A stretch of DNA of 56,986 nucleotides from positions 1 through 56,986 of the forward strand of contig CACZFB010000009.1 of the NCBI GenBank assembly GCA_902780305.1, in the 5' to 3' direction. Every line of letters starts with the position of its first letter. Within the stretch, counting starts at the first letter, position 1. The notes under the pieces are model-generated. The model worked only from the letters and a program-made list of their open reading frames with translations. It did no database searches and was not told the DNA's origin. This stretch comes from an uncultured Coriobacteriaceae bacterium. Its GTDB lineage: Bacteria > Actinomycetota > Coriobacteriia > Coriobacteriales > Atopobiaceae. A program made the position numbers and the translations under genes. This document shows positions 10,101 to 16,269 of this stretch, one piece after another.

Positions 10101-12549
10101 TACCGTCACGCCCCAATACACGAAGGCCGTGGGCGGCGACCCATGGCAGTGCGCCTATGCACCCGAGGCCTATGCCACGACGTCTGGGCCCGCATACACC
10201 ACGTTCGATGCCGCAAACGGCACGGCCTACCTGTACTTCGACGAGAACTCGCCAACGCAGCTGATCTCGGTGAAGCCCGTCGAGGACGTGTATACCACCT
10301 ATGACCACAACAACGCCGACGACATAAAGAGCCTTCTGGAGACGAGCCGGCCCAAGGTCGACATCGAGGTGACGACCAACGGGGCGAATAAGGCGGACGT
10401 CACTTGGGAGAAGCCGGTGCTCGAGGTCGACGGTGGCAAGCTCGAAGGCGCCATATGGCACGCGCGTGGCAAGCTCACGCTGCCCGCGAGCGTGCAGGCG
10501 CAAGACCTGTACGTTACCGCAACCGTATACGTAATGCCTTCTAACACGCTCGACCTGGTTCACGTGGACCAACCCGCCGACATCTACGGCCTGCATGCCG
10601 GTGCCGACGAGGCCACGGTGCGTGACCAGCTGCCCGCCCAGACCGACCTCATCCTGGAGGAGGGCGTCGTTACCACGGGTGCCATCAACTGGACCAAGGT
10701 GGAGTGCGTGGACAGCGTGGGCACCTTCCGCTACAGCGCCAAGTGGACTGCCACCGGCACCGTAACGCTGCCCGCGGGCGTGCAGAACCCCAACAACGTA
10801 TCCCGTAAGGTGACCATGGACGTGTACGTGGACCTGGCCGATCTGCCCGACAACCTTGCCGAGATGCCCTATGCGATACCCGAGAGCGACATCTACGACA
10901 CCGAGAAGGCAATCATCCTGGATACCGACGAGGAGAACGGCACCATCTACTACCGCATTGCGAGCGGCGTTAAGGGTGACTATTCCGAGATCTATCCCTC
11001 CGACTTTAGGGAGTACCTGGGCGAGCCCATCTACCTGGATCGCGATTCCATCGACGATGACCACATGCTGTGCATAGAGGCCTACACCGTTGCCCCCAAC
11101 AAGGAGCAGAGCTACATTGCCACCTTCCTGTATGAGCTGAGTGACTATATGTACATCCCCGAGGGCGAGGAGCTCGTGTTCGACGGCACCGAGCAGGTGG
11201 GCGTGTGGCTCGTGGACGACTACAAGCTTGCGAGCCCCAGCGTGGGAGCACGTGTCGACGAAGACGGCGATGCCGTCGCCACCAATGCGGGCACCTATAC
11301 CGTTGTTGCCCAGGCAAACAATAGGCTCAAGTGGTACCTCGACTGGCCTGACGAAGAGAGCGAGCCTATTACCACCACCGACGACCAGACCATTACCTTT
11401 ACGATCGCACCGGTCTCGGTCAAGGAATGCGACATCGACCTCGCGAAGTCGGTCGCCTACACCGGCAGCGCCGTCACGCCCAAGCCCAAGGTGACGCTGG
11501 GCGACTGGACGGCCGTCGAGGGCCGCGACTACACCCTCACCTACGCCGACAACGTGACCGTGGGCAAGGCGCGCGTGACCATCACCGGCAAGGGCAACCT
11601 CAAGGACTCCGTGACGCTGGAGTTCGAGGTGGACGGCGGCGACAGCCTCGCCATAACCTACGCCGGGCACGTGCAGACCTACGGTGACATCCCCGCGGTG
11701 CAAAACGGCGCCTCGCTCGGCACGGTCGGCCAGTCCAAGCGCATCGAGTCCTTTACGGCGACGGTGACGGGCGGCACGGTCGAGTACCGCGCCCACGTGC
11801 AGCGCCAGGGCTGGGACGAGGGCTGGAAGCGCGACGGCGAGCTCTGCGGCACCACGGGCCAGTCCAAGCGCGTCGAGGCCGTCCAGGTGCGGCTCTCCGA
11901 CCGCCTGGAGCAGGCCGGCTACCACGTGTGGTACCGCGTGCACGCGCAGAACTACGGCTGGCTGGGATGGGCCTGCGACGGCGCGCCCGCAGGCACGAGC
12001 GGCCAGTCCAAGCGCCTGGAGGCCATCGAGATGGTGGTCCTCAAGGGTGACGCGAGGCCCGCGGGCTACGACGCGTCCAAGACGTCGTTCAACGGCCGCG
12101 TGGCCGCGAACGCCCACGTGCAGACCTACGGATGGCTGGGCTCCAAGAGCGCCGGCGCCTTTGGCACCACCGGCAAGTCCAAGCGCATGGAGGCCTTCTG
12201 GCTCAAGCCCGGCGGCCTGCCGCCGGCGACCGGCGTGGAGTACCAGTCCCACGTCCAGCGCCAGGGCTGGGAGACCGCCTGGCACGCGGACGGCGACATA
12301 TCGGGCACCATGGGCAAGAGCCGCAGGGTGGAGGCCGTGCGCATCCGCCTCACCGGCGAGGCCGCGAAGAGCCTCAGCGTGTGGTACCGCGTGCACAGCC
12401 AGACCTTCGGCTGGAGCGGCTGGGCGCGCGACGGCCAGGACGCGGGCACCGCCGGCTACAGCAAGCGCGTGGAGTCCATAGAGGTGGTGGTGCTCTCCAA
12501 GGACGCCGCCGCCCCAGGATCCACCAAGAACGCCCTGCGCTCGCGGTAG
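1111..12549 (+). CDS. Giant secreted surface protein: beta-helix, lipase-like domain, superrepeats, six ChW repeats
   Basis: The protein has 3812 residues. The ATG at 1111 is chosen because it begins a clean signal peptide (MKQRY, hydrophobic core, AFA|EE at about residue 31); the frame stays open upstream to 1060. Residues about 90-440 are Gly/Asn-rich with recurrent GGGI words, typical of a right-handed beta-helix. Residues about 534-837 look like a class-3 lipase-type alpha/beta hydrolase, with GYSRAG (Ser721), NKADLVP (Asp781) and a candidate His at 800 or 834. Residues about 1631-3060 contain four divergent units of about 400-470 residues, each starting with a KPV(V/I) word and each with an F..W(T/A) beta-repeat. 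A chitobiase C-terminal-like segment follows at about 3264-3350, then an Ig-like segment. Six ChW-type repeats (G-W--W---G---GT-G-SKR-E) close the protein, about 3511-3800. There is no LPXTG, so attachment is probably non-covalent. An adhesion or glycan/lipid-processing role is inference. Confidence 0.9.
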   Translation: MKQRYNALTTLAVVLLAWVVVMAAASVPAFAEEGEAQSEGRDFLELLEEQGIRKDGNASALTIQGLGAKVANLDANSASEANKKIKERTKQGFHITINMTADWNNKTIEIPSGADVTIKMNGHTINRNRTSGGRNDSAIQVGNNALLSIDGGTKTSFKSMRIYSPSGSYTMQSRNVAGLITGGYNTNGGGGIDMAGGSSVTLNNVYLAGNRAEQNWGVDGHGGGIYVGGENTSITLNNTQIMGNYAYNCGGGIYANNAVCLITLNKSTLDGNVAARGTGGGIHCDSTGIHISGDPTSSIRYSYAKSNGGGVYFKKDSCSLKGLKVESNRSDTATGGGAYANAKKTTFANLTITNNKATYAGGLRTMGADESITSCTITNNATYSKDSSYGAGACIEGYSSTISGTCVIKDNQGNNGVYLAPEITGTPDSTRGGFVKLDLARGSSVCVIKGSPGHNYVPITPTDARVPNCIRYLTTMNGYHVTYNDSSRVIYIVKGSAGQNENSTTGKAARIPQAQTTLNPSQTTPATTGEKYNGRDVVRGYVRYPSVEDGTKDFATSFYYSDGYFLDNPTKYNNHLATLSMCMAMSGFYLNAGSTTDYINKHASARQFMSDIGCADDDIYVNDYNVQKPGSFTIGVTIASKTIKDASGVEYTLVPIAVRGAGYEAEWTSNVTMKAGVGTEHWGFADAANKVTAEVNSYLARHNLTEKAKQGKVKFWIAGYSRAGATSNLTARRLLDQYASGAKKCDVFGYPIEAPQGGSDDYDKANPERYYSIHNVINKADLVPLVGPTKMGFKRYGVDHFIPGTAAGNATKSSVGVDRAGGLGQTAGTNFSGHEPAVPLVTERTVNTWSDNQSYATNSGAKYNTARSAMLPQLEAVDPSINFDDFFHTADMDFFPSPDMRYKAAKAGGNEEEFIVQFINDVQRWAIGNRTSYSKNLETAFQNVIGTVFSMDNASMQGFTNRASTCMDRIPTVAPFSSKRSLRNIYADVIGAWHKRTEKEKKQYIDTFTTAIDGTGAYDYLTAEQKAKVRNSLPTFLDFAFKIVDGDYNNKSFGDTATCMMLPTFALNASRIMSNHYPEVNLAWLRADDSYYNNDKTAYVIAKADRVASPVAKVGSQELAAATTSTVPTGLRAVTLDVKDLKGEAVYYKVSKNNKQVSENTCKNGYEIYRGPFRVSFEKDATYTVTAYAMWHGTKSGEVTYTIKTLVPEHKVTILNAPNMEASKGKVVTAKEGDTIELKAEQRVVQNDTRESVFTEWTFTDEKGIRQNNLLPQSVNTNNTSLMLPAGDQSGLSANYSLVAKANYETRLRTDNLHEIQIAVGGTTVKTFKAREGETVTYAPTLDNEHYNDHWTAKLSREGSEPFNVTDALKPQRGSVWVGKQMSGLRFVVPRRGDVLKIVGSNNPTLFSTGDKLILDTTLEQKIKKVAITNFPDPQAETASGQYTCTHYPNDTSSLSPDYKADASTVKWDKSVQTKVNRDTTTTTTTTYTTYVVTNWSSAYMYSNNVQVETNVANCTATVEPYQDGKVRIRLQVSKSETTGTPKNTIYCNAYDINDTNKTPLTKDGQTIETWRVIEGMPFAADWSPSVPGGQPTWNSYAPDNSGLEAVSGENNKYQIKQGSDAKLLLSCEQKPVINNIEVKAFPAPKVGESLATMPAGGTMTEAINLAFNKPEGSVFTVSYAPQITELRWIPEVPATGEGAGKAAGQTQYTCIIKLKCADNKQIYLDRNTSVTVAEGLGVTTSRFLLDRGTDGKLMDGEGTLYLTFQTTSRSTDHTVTVKDNAEAGNPATHTWKEGEAKTVTAKDDYADKVFERWAVTVTPKTGDPVSLATDEQDKQLQAMGLTAAKLTQPSLKFTMPAVSAEAGATFGEGYALSLAAVYHDKADKLFVNNIEPTVASLDLADTAALTWHWMAGEQEQTGTATADVVWTTESALSETTDTRIFTATMRLDAQSARQLKRGDDTPSVYAMIANDLYTMGKVTWNADGSLIVSVSYGPVSVPLAAYQVSVGAYDANSPTSKLKTKEGDSLVDMPDVAQVVVNETDDSDGFSLAAPVISGAEFVRWEIPAGSKIERVDDTNKFKFASDATAQDTIAIHALYKPVVSKVTVSVAAPVAGQALATKEAATASIELKNASLFTVANPDVAVSSLAWAPGGANDDAAYDTEYAAAATLEYNTPWLCGYAEDVEVACASASFTWFDASDSAAYAFFPATERDNRHQVTIRDFAEDDEDEGEPRQETWYEGETKYLVAKQYDDKLFTGWTITREAEGAGNTDVTNAVLANGTQRTDAAIAINVRAEDSGDFPQGYALTATANYQDKVDEVSVTIPQPMGASGTVAWVYDKATTTKENVSIAWSASHTEDTSTGNKITSTTYVATLHLQLTAQLTAEELEQFSEDPFVVAQLADGSSEDGPQIDTGEASFERAADGIIITVPFVTTDEVFQARTVALWACDINADGHAVLDGTEEEEYLAYEDDEDGIMLCAPDVDGGVFAGWEFDEDVFQKTDVLNDGSIAIFAFKDAEVDETNIVKALYKPVVDTVRVDFAAPRASEKLATADGATVTYELANDAFAGIGGTVSGLTWMPDDNTAHFNQKYTATVVCAPDKDAQYALDDDVVGAHGQTLADFEVGENGQHKVYVDFDATEPQNNHKVTVIDNAGGLPTTYLWQEAATKHIVAKPSEDKRFSHWTITDQKGADVTRQVLQSAQVDDATIELNLPVGSGAASFPTADYALTITARYANKANQLAITGLAVPTTTSANTTSSWQWTDGTGTYTAPSVDVMWTRASKDDGYAYTATMRLDASKAQGICHNGLQITVNGDQSQAATATWDTEGNLTVTTTFVQAAPEADATFRTVRMLAYDVNANSPLSGSIEPLEPLLYDKSYEVLVTGATAKLVPYQVSGGVFSGFAADATTAAGSVVGNVLTLKTGSTGEAVVHANYKPVVNSVCVNVATPSNGQQLLPDASASATLASTAFAEPGAVSGTATWKPDGMADATKEYEATVTPQYTKAVGGDPWQCAYAPEAYATTSGPAYTTFDAANGTAYLYFDENSPTQLISVKPVEDVYTTYDHNNADDIKSLLETSRPKVDIEVTTNGANKADVTWEKPVLEVDGGKLEGAIWHARGKLTLPASVQAQDLYVTATVYVMPSNTLDLVHVDQPADIYGLHAGADEATVRDQLPAQTDLILEEGVVTTGAINWTKVECVDSVGTFRYSAKWTATGTVTLPAGVQNPNNVSRKVTMDVYVDLADLPDNLAEMPYAIPESDIYDTEKAIILDTDEENGTIYYRIASGVKGDYSEIYPSDFREYLGEPIYLDRDSIDDDHMLCIEAYTVAPNKEQSYIATFLYELSDYMYIPEGEELVFDGTEQVGVWLVDDYKLASPSVGARVDEDGDAVATNAGTYTVVAQANNRLKWYLDWPDEESEPITTTDDQTITFTIAPVSVKECDIDLAKSVAYTGSAVTPKPKVTLGDWTAVEGRDYTLTYADNVTVGKARVTITGKGNLKDSVTLEFEVDGGDSLAITYAGHVQTYGDIPAVQNGASLGTVGQSKRIESFTATVTGGTVEYRAHVQRQGWDEGWKRDGELCGTTGQSKRVEAVQVRLSDRLEQAGYHVWYRVHAQNYGWLGWACDGAPAGTSGQSKRLEAIEMVVLKGDARPAGYDASKTSFNGRVAANAHVQTYGWLGSKSAGAFGTTGKSKRMEAFWLKPGGLPPATGVEYQSHVQRQGWETAWHADGDISGTMGKSRRVEAVRIRLTGEAAKSLSVWYRVHSQTFGWSGWARDGQDAGTAGYSKRVESIEVVVLSKDAAAPGSTKNALRSR

Positions 12550-12561
12550 CGACAGCGCCGA

Positions 12562-12635
12562 CTGGGAAAAGGGGCCAAACCCCTATTCTCACTTTTTCGC
12601 AAAAGTGAGAATAGGGGTTTGGCCCCTTTTCCCAG
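12562..12635. terminator. Perfect 35-bp inverted repeat downstream of the giant gene
   Basis: Arms 12562-12596 and 12601-12635 are exact complements around a 4-base loop (TCGC). The left arm contains AAAAGGGGCCAAACCCC, a word also seen in the hairpin at 24387-24416. There is no T-run after the distal arm, but the stem is very strong. It probably ends transcription of the giant gene and may belong to a dispersed palindrome family. Confidence 0.65.
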
Positions 12636-12961
12636 GACGCATGAGCATGCGTCAAAATGCATGGCAGGTTTTCAACATAGGTTCTTGCGCATTTTTTAGC
12701 GATATTATGCGTGCAGATAAGAGATACGAGCGCATATTACAGATAGTCATATTGCTCCGACGGGACTTGAGACTTCGGGAATCGTGTGCTGGACGCATGG
12801 ATGCCCAGCTAGAGGGCATGCCTGTTGGGCTCGTGACCAATTGCCCCGACTTTCTCAAAACTGTTCAGCCCATATACATAAATATGAAAAGGACGGTGAC
12901 TCACCCGTAACTAAGGTAGGCCCCATGCAGTGGATTCTTCAGAACGTACGAGGTGATATGC
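12636..12961. other. Intergenic stretch before the SARP regulator
   Basis: This stretch of 326 bases is AT-rich by local standards. It has several possible -10 words (TATTAT near 12703-12708, TATACAT near 12873) but no convincing paired -35. No credible gene is seen. It presumably carries the promoter of the regulator that starts at 12962. Confidence 0.4.
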
Positions 12962-15900
12962 ATGCTGAACGCAAGTGATTCCTATTTGGCTTCCTTGGGC
13001 ACGACGTTGGCCACAGACGGCAATGCCGCCGATTCACCGGATTTAGAACTGCGGTCAAACGAGGTGGGTGGCGTAACGTCTGGCAATCGGATCGTGCGCC
13101 GTCTGCAGGAGGAGCTGCACGCCAGGCCAGTCGTGGTGTGCGCGGAAACCGGAATGGACGCCGATGGTGTGCTGGCCTCGCTCGCGTCGGCAGAGGCGTC
13201 TCGTGGCGTGAAGGTGCGCGTGGACGACTATGCAAACCTTTCGGTTGCGGAGCAGGCGCGTGCGATGGGCGAGTCGCTGCGATGGTGCAGAAACAACGCG
13301 ACGGAGGGCAAGCTACTTGTGGTATGCACGCACGTTCCCTCCGCAGACGAGGCCGACGTGGAGTTGCAGGTGCGCATGATGCGCAAGATCGTCTCGATGG
13401 GGGCGATGCTGGTGGTGGCTGGCATGCCCGACTGCGAGCCTTTGGCGGAGGCCTTTGGCGAAGCGGCCAGCTTTTGGTCGTGCGACTTTTGCGTGGCGGA
13501 GGAAGACGTGGCGACGGAAGGTGTGGATGCGGGCATGACGCATGGCATACCGCTTTTGGTGCATGCCTGGCAGCGCATGTCTCAGGCCATGCGAGAGGCG
13601 CCGCTCACTGACCCACATTTTCAAGAGGCGTTTTGTGCCGTTGCGGAAGGCGCGTTGCGCGACGGGCTCATCCGCGAGGAGCTGCAGTTGCGCTGCGCCA
13701 TGATGATGCTTGGCAGTGGGACGCTCGACGAGCTGCGGGACGTGGTGAACACGGTGGACGAGTCGTTGTGGCGCACCTTGCAGCGAGACGCGCCGTTCTT
13801 TGGCGTGGATGCCATACGGGCGCGCTTCGACTGCGCGTGCTCGGACATGCGTGACGCCCTAGACATACTGGTGCCGGTGCTTGCCGGCAAGACAGCGCCT
13901 TGGCCAAAGCTGGTGCTTCGCGCCGTCTGTGCGCTTGTGGACCAGGGAAGGGTGGCGCGTGCGGCGGCAGTGGCGCACCTGTGCTCAAACAAGGACATGC
14001 GTGACGAGGTGGCGCTCGCGCACGCGGGAGCGTTTCTTAACGTGGGGGAGGTCGGCATCGTAAGCGATGCGGTGCGGCGGGCCAAGGATGTTGACGTCAT
14101 CGCCAACCCAGAGCTTGGGGCGGCTCGCTGCATGTTGTGGGCGCTTTCCGGCGAGCACCTGAGCAAGCGCCCGGATCCTCCCCTGAACTACGACAACACG
14201 CCCATCTCGCGCGTGGCGTCCCTGGCGTGTTGGTGCAGGGACATGCTGGCCGGGTACGGCTATGGGAAGTTGGAGACGCCCCAGGACGAGGACGATTCGC
14301 TGGCGAATGCCTTGGTGCTGCACGGCAACGCCCAGCAACTGGTGTTGCAGGGCAAGCTTGAGGAGGCCTACCTCAGCGTCGTGGAGGCGGTGGCCCGGCT
14401 CGACGAGAACACGATTGCCGGTGCCCTGCTGCAATGCGACTACGTCTTTTGCGCGCTCATGACGGGCGTTAAGCTGAGTCGTCCCGAGATGGAGGCGTTC
14501 GAGCGTTGTGGGCAGTTTTTGGAGCGCATGGACCTCAAGGTGCTGTGCGGCCTGCACCATGCGGTGCTCCCGCTTGCGGGGGTGCTTGTGGGTCGGCGGA
14601 TGGGCGAACCGCTGCTCGAGTCGCAGGTGCAGCGCGCCATGCGGAGCGGCAGCGTGTTGCTGCGCGGCACCTTCCTGCTTGGGTGCGCGGTGGGCGACCT
14701 GCGCATGGGGGCCTTCGTGCGTGGTCACGTGCGCCTGCAGCGGGCGTGCGACGCGTTTTCCAGCGTTGGGGCGGACTTTCTGGTAACGGTCGCAAAGGTG
14801 CTGCACCTCACCTTGCAGGCGCTGTTGGGTCCGTGCCCGGCACGAAGGGAGTTCTTGGCGTGCAGGGGTGTCTCGCAAGCGCTCGACCTCGTGGTGGATC
14901 TCGTGTGCGTGGCATGCGTACCCGTCGCCAAGGACCGCAGGCGCGGTTTGGGTCGCAGGCATGCCAAGGGGTGCCCCAAGGACCTGCTGTGGATGGCCAA
15001 CGTCTTGGGTCGCGACTATGCGGAGGTCTCGAAGCGGGTACGCGAATGCATGCCCGATAGCTGGAAGGATGCGCTGGACGTCTCGCTGCTCGAGCTTGAC
15101 GCGATCTTTGCGGGGTCCACAAGGGTCGAAGCGGCTTCCGGGGCACGTGCGACGAAGACGTCTGCGAGCGGAGGGGGCGTGGGCACTTCCCTGAGTACCG
15201 ACCTGGCGACCGACTTGGGCCAGCAGATCGAGATAACGCTTTTGGGAGGCTTCGAGGTGCGTGTGGAGGGGGTGCCCATTGCGGGCAATCGAATCGAGCA
15301 GCGGCGCGCCAAGGGCATGCTCATCCTTCTTGCGGCGATGCCCGGCCATGTGGCCAAGCGCTTTACCCTTATGGAGAGCATTTGGCCTGAGTACGACTAC
15401 CAGTCGGCAAAGAAGTGCCTCTACTCCGCCACCAGCGTCCTGCGTGCGGAGCTGCGCGTGCAGGACGAGGACTCCCGTGCCGCCAACGTCGTGGTGTCCA
15501 ACAAGGCGCAGGCAACGATTCTGCTCAACCCCGCCCATGTCGTGTGCGACGTGGACGCGTTCGAGGAACGCGCCCGGAAGGTGCTGGACGGCGACGAGGA
15601 CGATCGCTATGTTGTCTCGCTGTGCCGAGAGATTGAGGAGCTGTACAAGGGCGACCTTACCGTTCCGTCCACGGACGGCATGGGCATAGTGGAAAGAAGG
15701 GCCCGCGAGCTGCGTGAGCTGTATGCCGACGCCATGATTGCGGGCGCCGACGCGGCCACGAACCTGGGCATGAAGATGCTGGCCTGTCGCTTTGCCCGTA
15801 GGGCCCATGTGGCCGACACGATGCGGGAGGATGCCGTACGTGCGCTCGTCACCTCGTTTTGCGCGGCCGGTCGGCAGCTGGAGGCGCAGCGCTGCTACGA

Positions 15901-16114
15901 GAGCTACGCAAGCAAGGTAATCAACACCACCCGGCGGCCGCCATCGCGGCGGTTGCGCAAGGCGGTGGAGGACTTGGTGAGCAACCCCGACCAGCACAAG
16001 CTGGGCGACCGGGCGCGCATGCGGGTGGGAGGTCGGAAGACCTCGGTGGAGGTCGTTGGCTCGCGCGCGGTGTCTTCGGCCGGGCAGCTCTCGCTGGATT
16101 TGGATGGGGTGTAG
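12962..16114 (+). CDS. Large SARP/BTAD-type transcriptional regulator with degenerate ATPase-like N-terminus
   Basis: The protein has 1050 residues. ATG 12962 is preferred over an in-frame GTG at 12953 because AGGTGAT lies just upstream at normal spacing. From about residue 755, QIEITLLGGFEVRVEGVPI begins an OmpR/SARP winged-helix DNA-binding domain. A helical bacterial transcriptional activation domain (CDVDAFEERARKVL onward) follows to about residue 1015. Residues about 40-200 align in pattern with the NTPase module of MalT-like regulators (VVVCAETGMDADGV where a P-loop GxGKT would be), but the Lys and Ser/Thr of Walker A are absent. The middle is helical, repeat-like. It follows the giant surface gene on the same strand, so it may regulate it; that is inference. 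Confidence 0.8.
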   Translation: MLNASDSYLASLGTTLATDGNAADSPDLELRSNEVGGVTSGNRIVRRLQEELHARPVVVCAETGMDADGVLASLASAEASRGVKVRVDDYANLSVAEQARAMGESLRWCRNNATEGKLLVVCTHVPSADEADVELQVRMMRKIVSMGAMLVVAGMPDCEPLAEAFGEAASFWSCDFCVAEEDVATEGVDAGMTHGIPLLVHAWQRMSQAMREAPLTDPHFQEAFCAVAEGALRDGLIREELQLRCAMMMLGSGTLDELRDVVNTVDESLWRTLQRDAPFFGVDAIRARFDCACSDMRDALDILVPVLAGKTAPWPKLVLRAVCALVDQGRVARAAAVAHLCSNKDMRDEVALAHAGAFLNVGEVGIVSDAVRRAKDVDVIANPELGAARCMLWALSGEHLSKRPDPPLNYDNTPISRVASLACWCRDMLAGYGYGKLETPQDEDDSLANALVLHGNAQQLVLQGKLEEAYLSVVEAVARLDENTIAGALLQCDYVFCALMTGVKLSRPEMEAFERCGQFLERMDLKVLCGLHHAVLPLAGVLVGRRMGEPLLESQVQRAMRSGSVLLRGTFLLGCAVGDLRMGAFVRGHVRLQRACDAFSSVGADFLVTVAKVLHLTLQALLGPCPARREFLACRGVSQALDLVVDLVCVACVPVAKDRRRGLGRRHAKGCPKDLLWMANVLGRDYAEVSKRVRECMPDSWKDALDVSLLELDAIFAGSTRVEAASGARATKTSASGGGVGTSLSTDLATDLGQQIEITLLGGFEVRVEGVPIAGNRIEQRRAKGMLILLAAMPGHVAKRFTLMESIWPEYDYQSAKKCLYSATSVLRAELRVQDEDSRAANVVVSNKAQATILLNPAHVVCDVDAFEERARKVLDGDEDDRYVVSLCREIEELYKGDLTVPSTDGMGIVERRARELRELYADAMIAGADAATNLGMKMLACRFARRAHVADTMREDAVRALVTSFCAAGRQLEAQRCYESYASKVINTTRRPPSRRLRKAVEDLVSNPDQHKLGDRARMRVGGRKTSVEVVGSRAVSSAGQLSLDLDGV

Positions 16115-16269
16115 GGGCGCGTCCCCCAGCCGATACCAAGCCACCGTGGCCCCTCATGCGTAGATGACACGTGAAAAACGCAAATAAGACGGCGCAATGG
16201 AACAGAACCTGATAAAGTAGGAACGCTATAACTATGCACAGAACGGACCCGCTAAGCGAAGGGACGACA

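Noticed and set aside
9709..12396. Long minus-strand open frame (895 codons) opposite the giant gene
   Set aside because: It has no ribosome site and low-complexity Val/Gly/His composition. It mirrors the codon bias of the plus-strand gene.
12562..12635. Possible CRISPR repeat or IS end because of the long palindrome
   Set aside because: A single hairpin with a 4-base loop and no spaced repeats; no transposase nearby.
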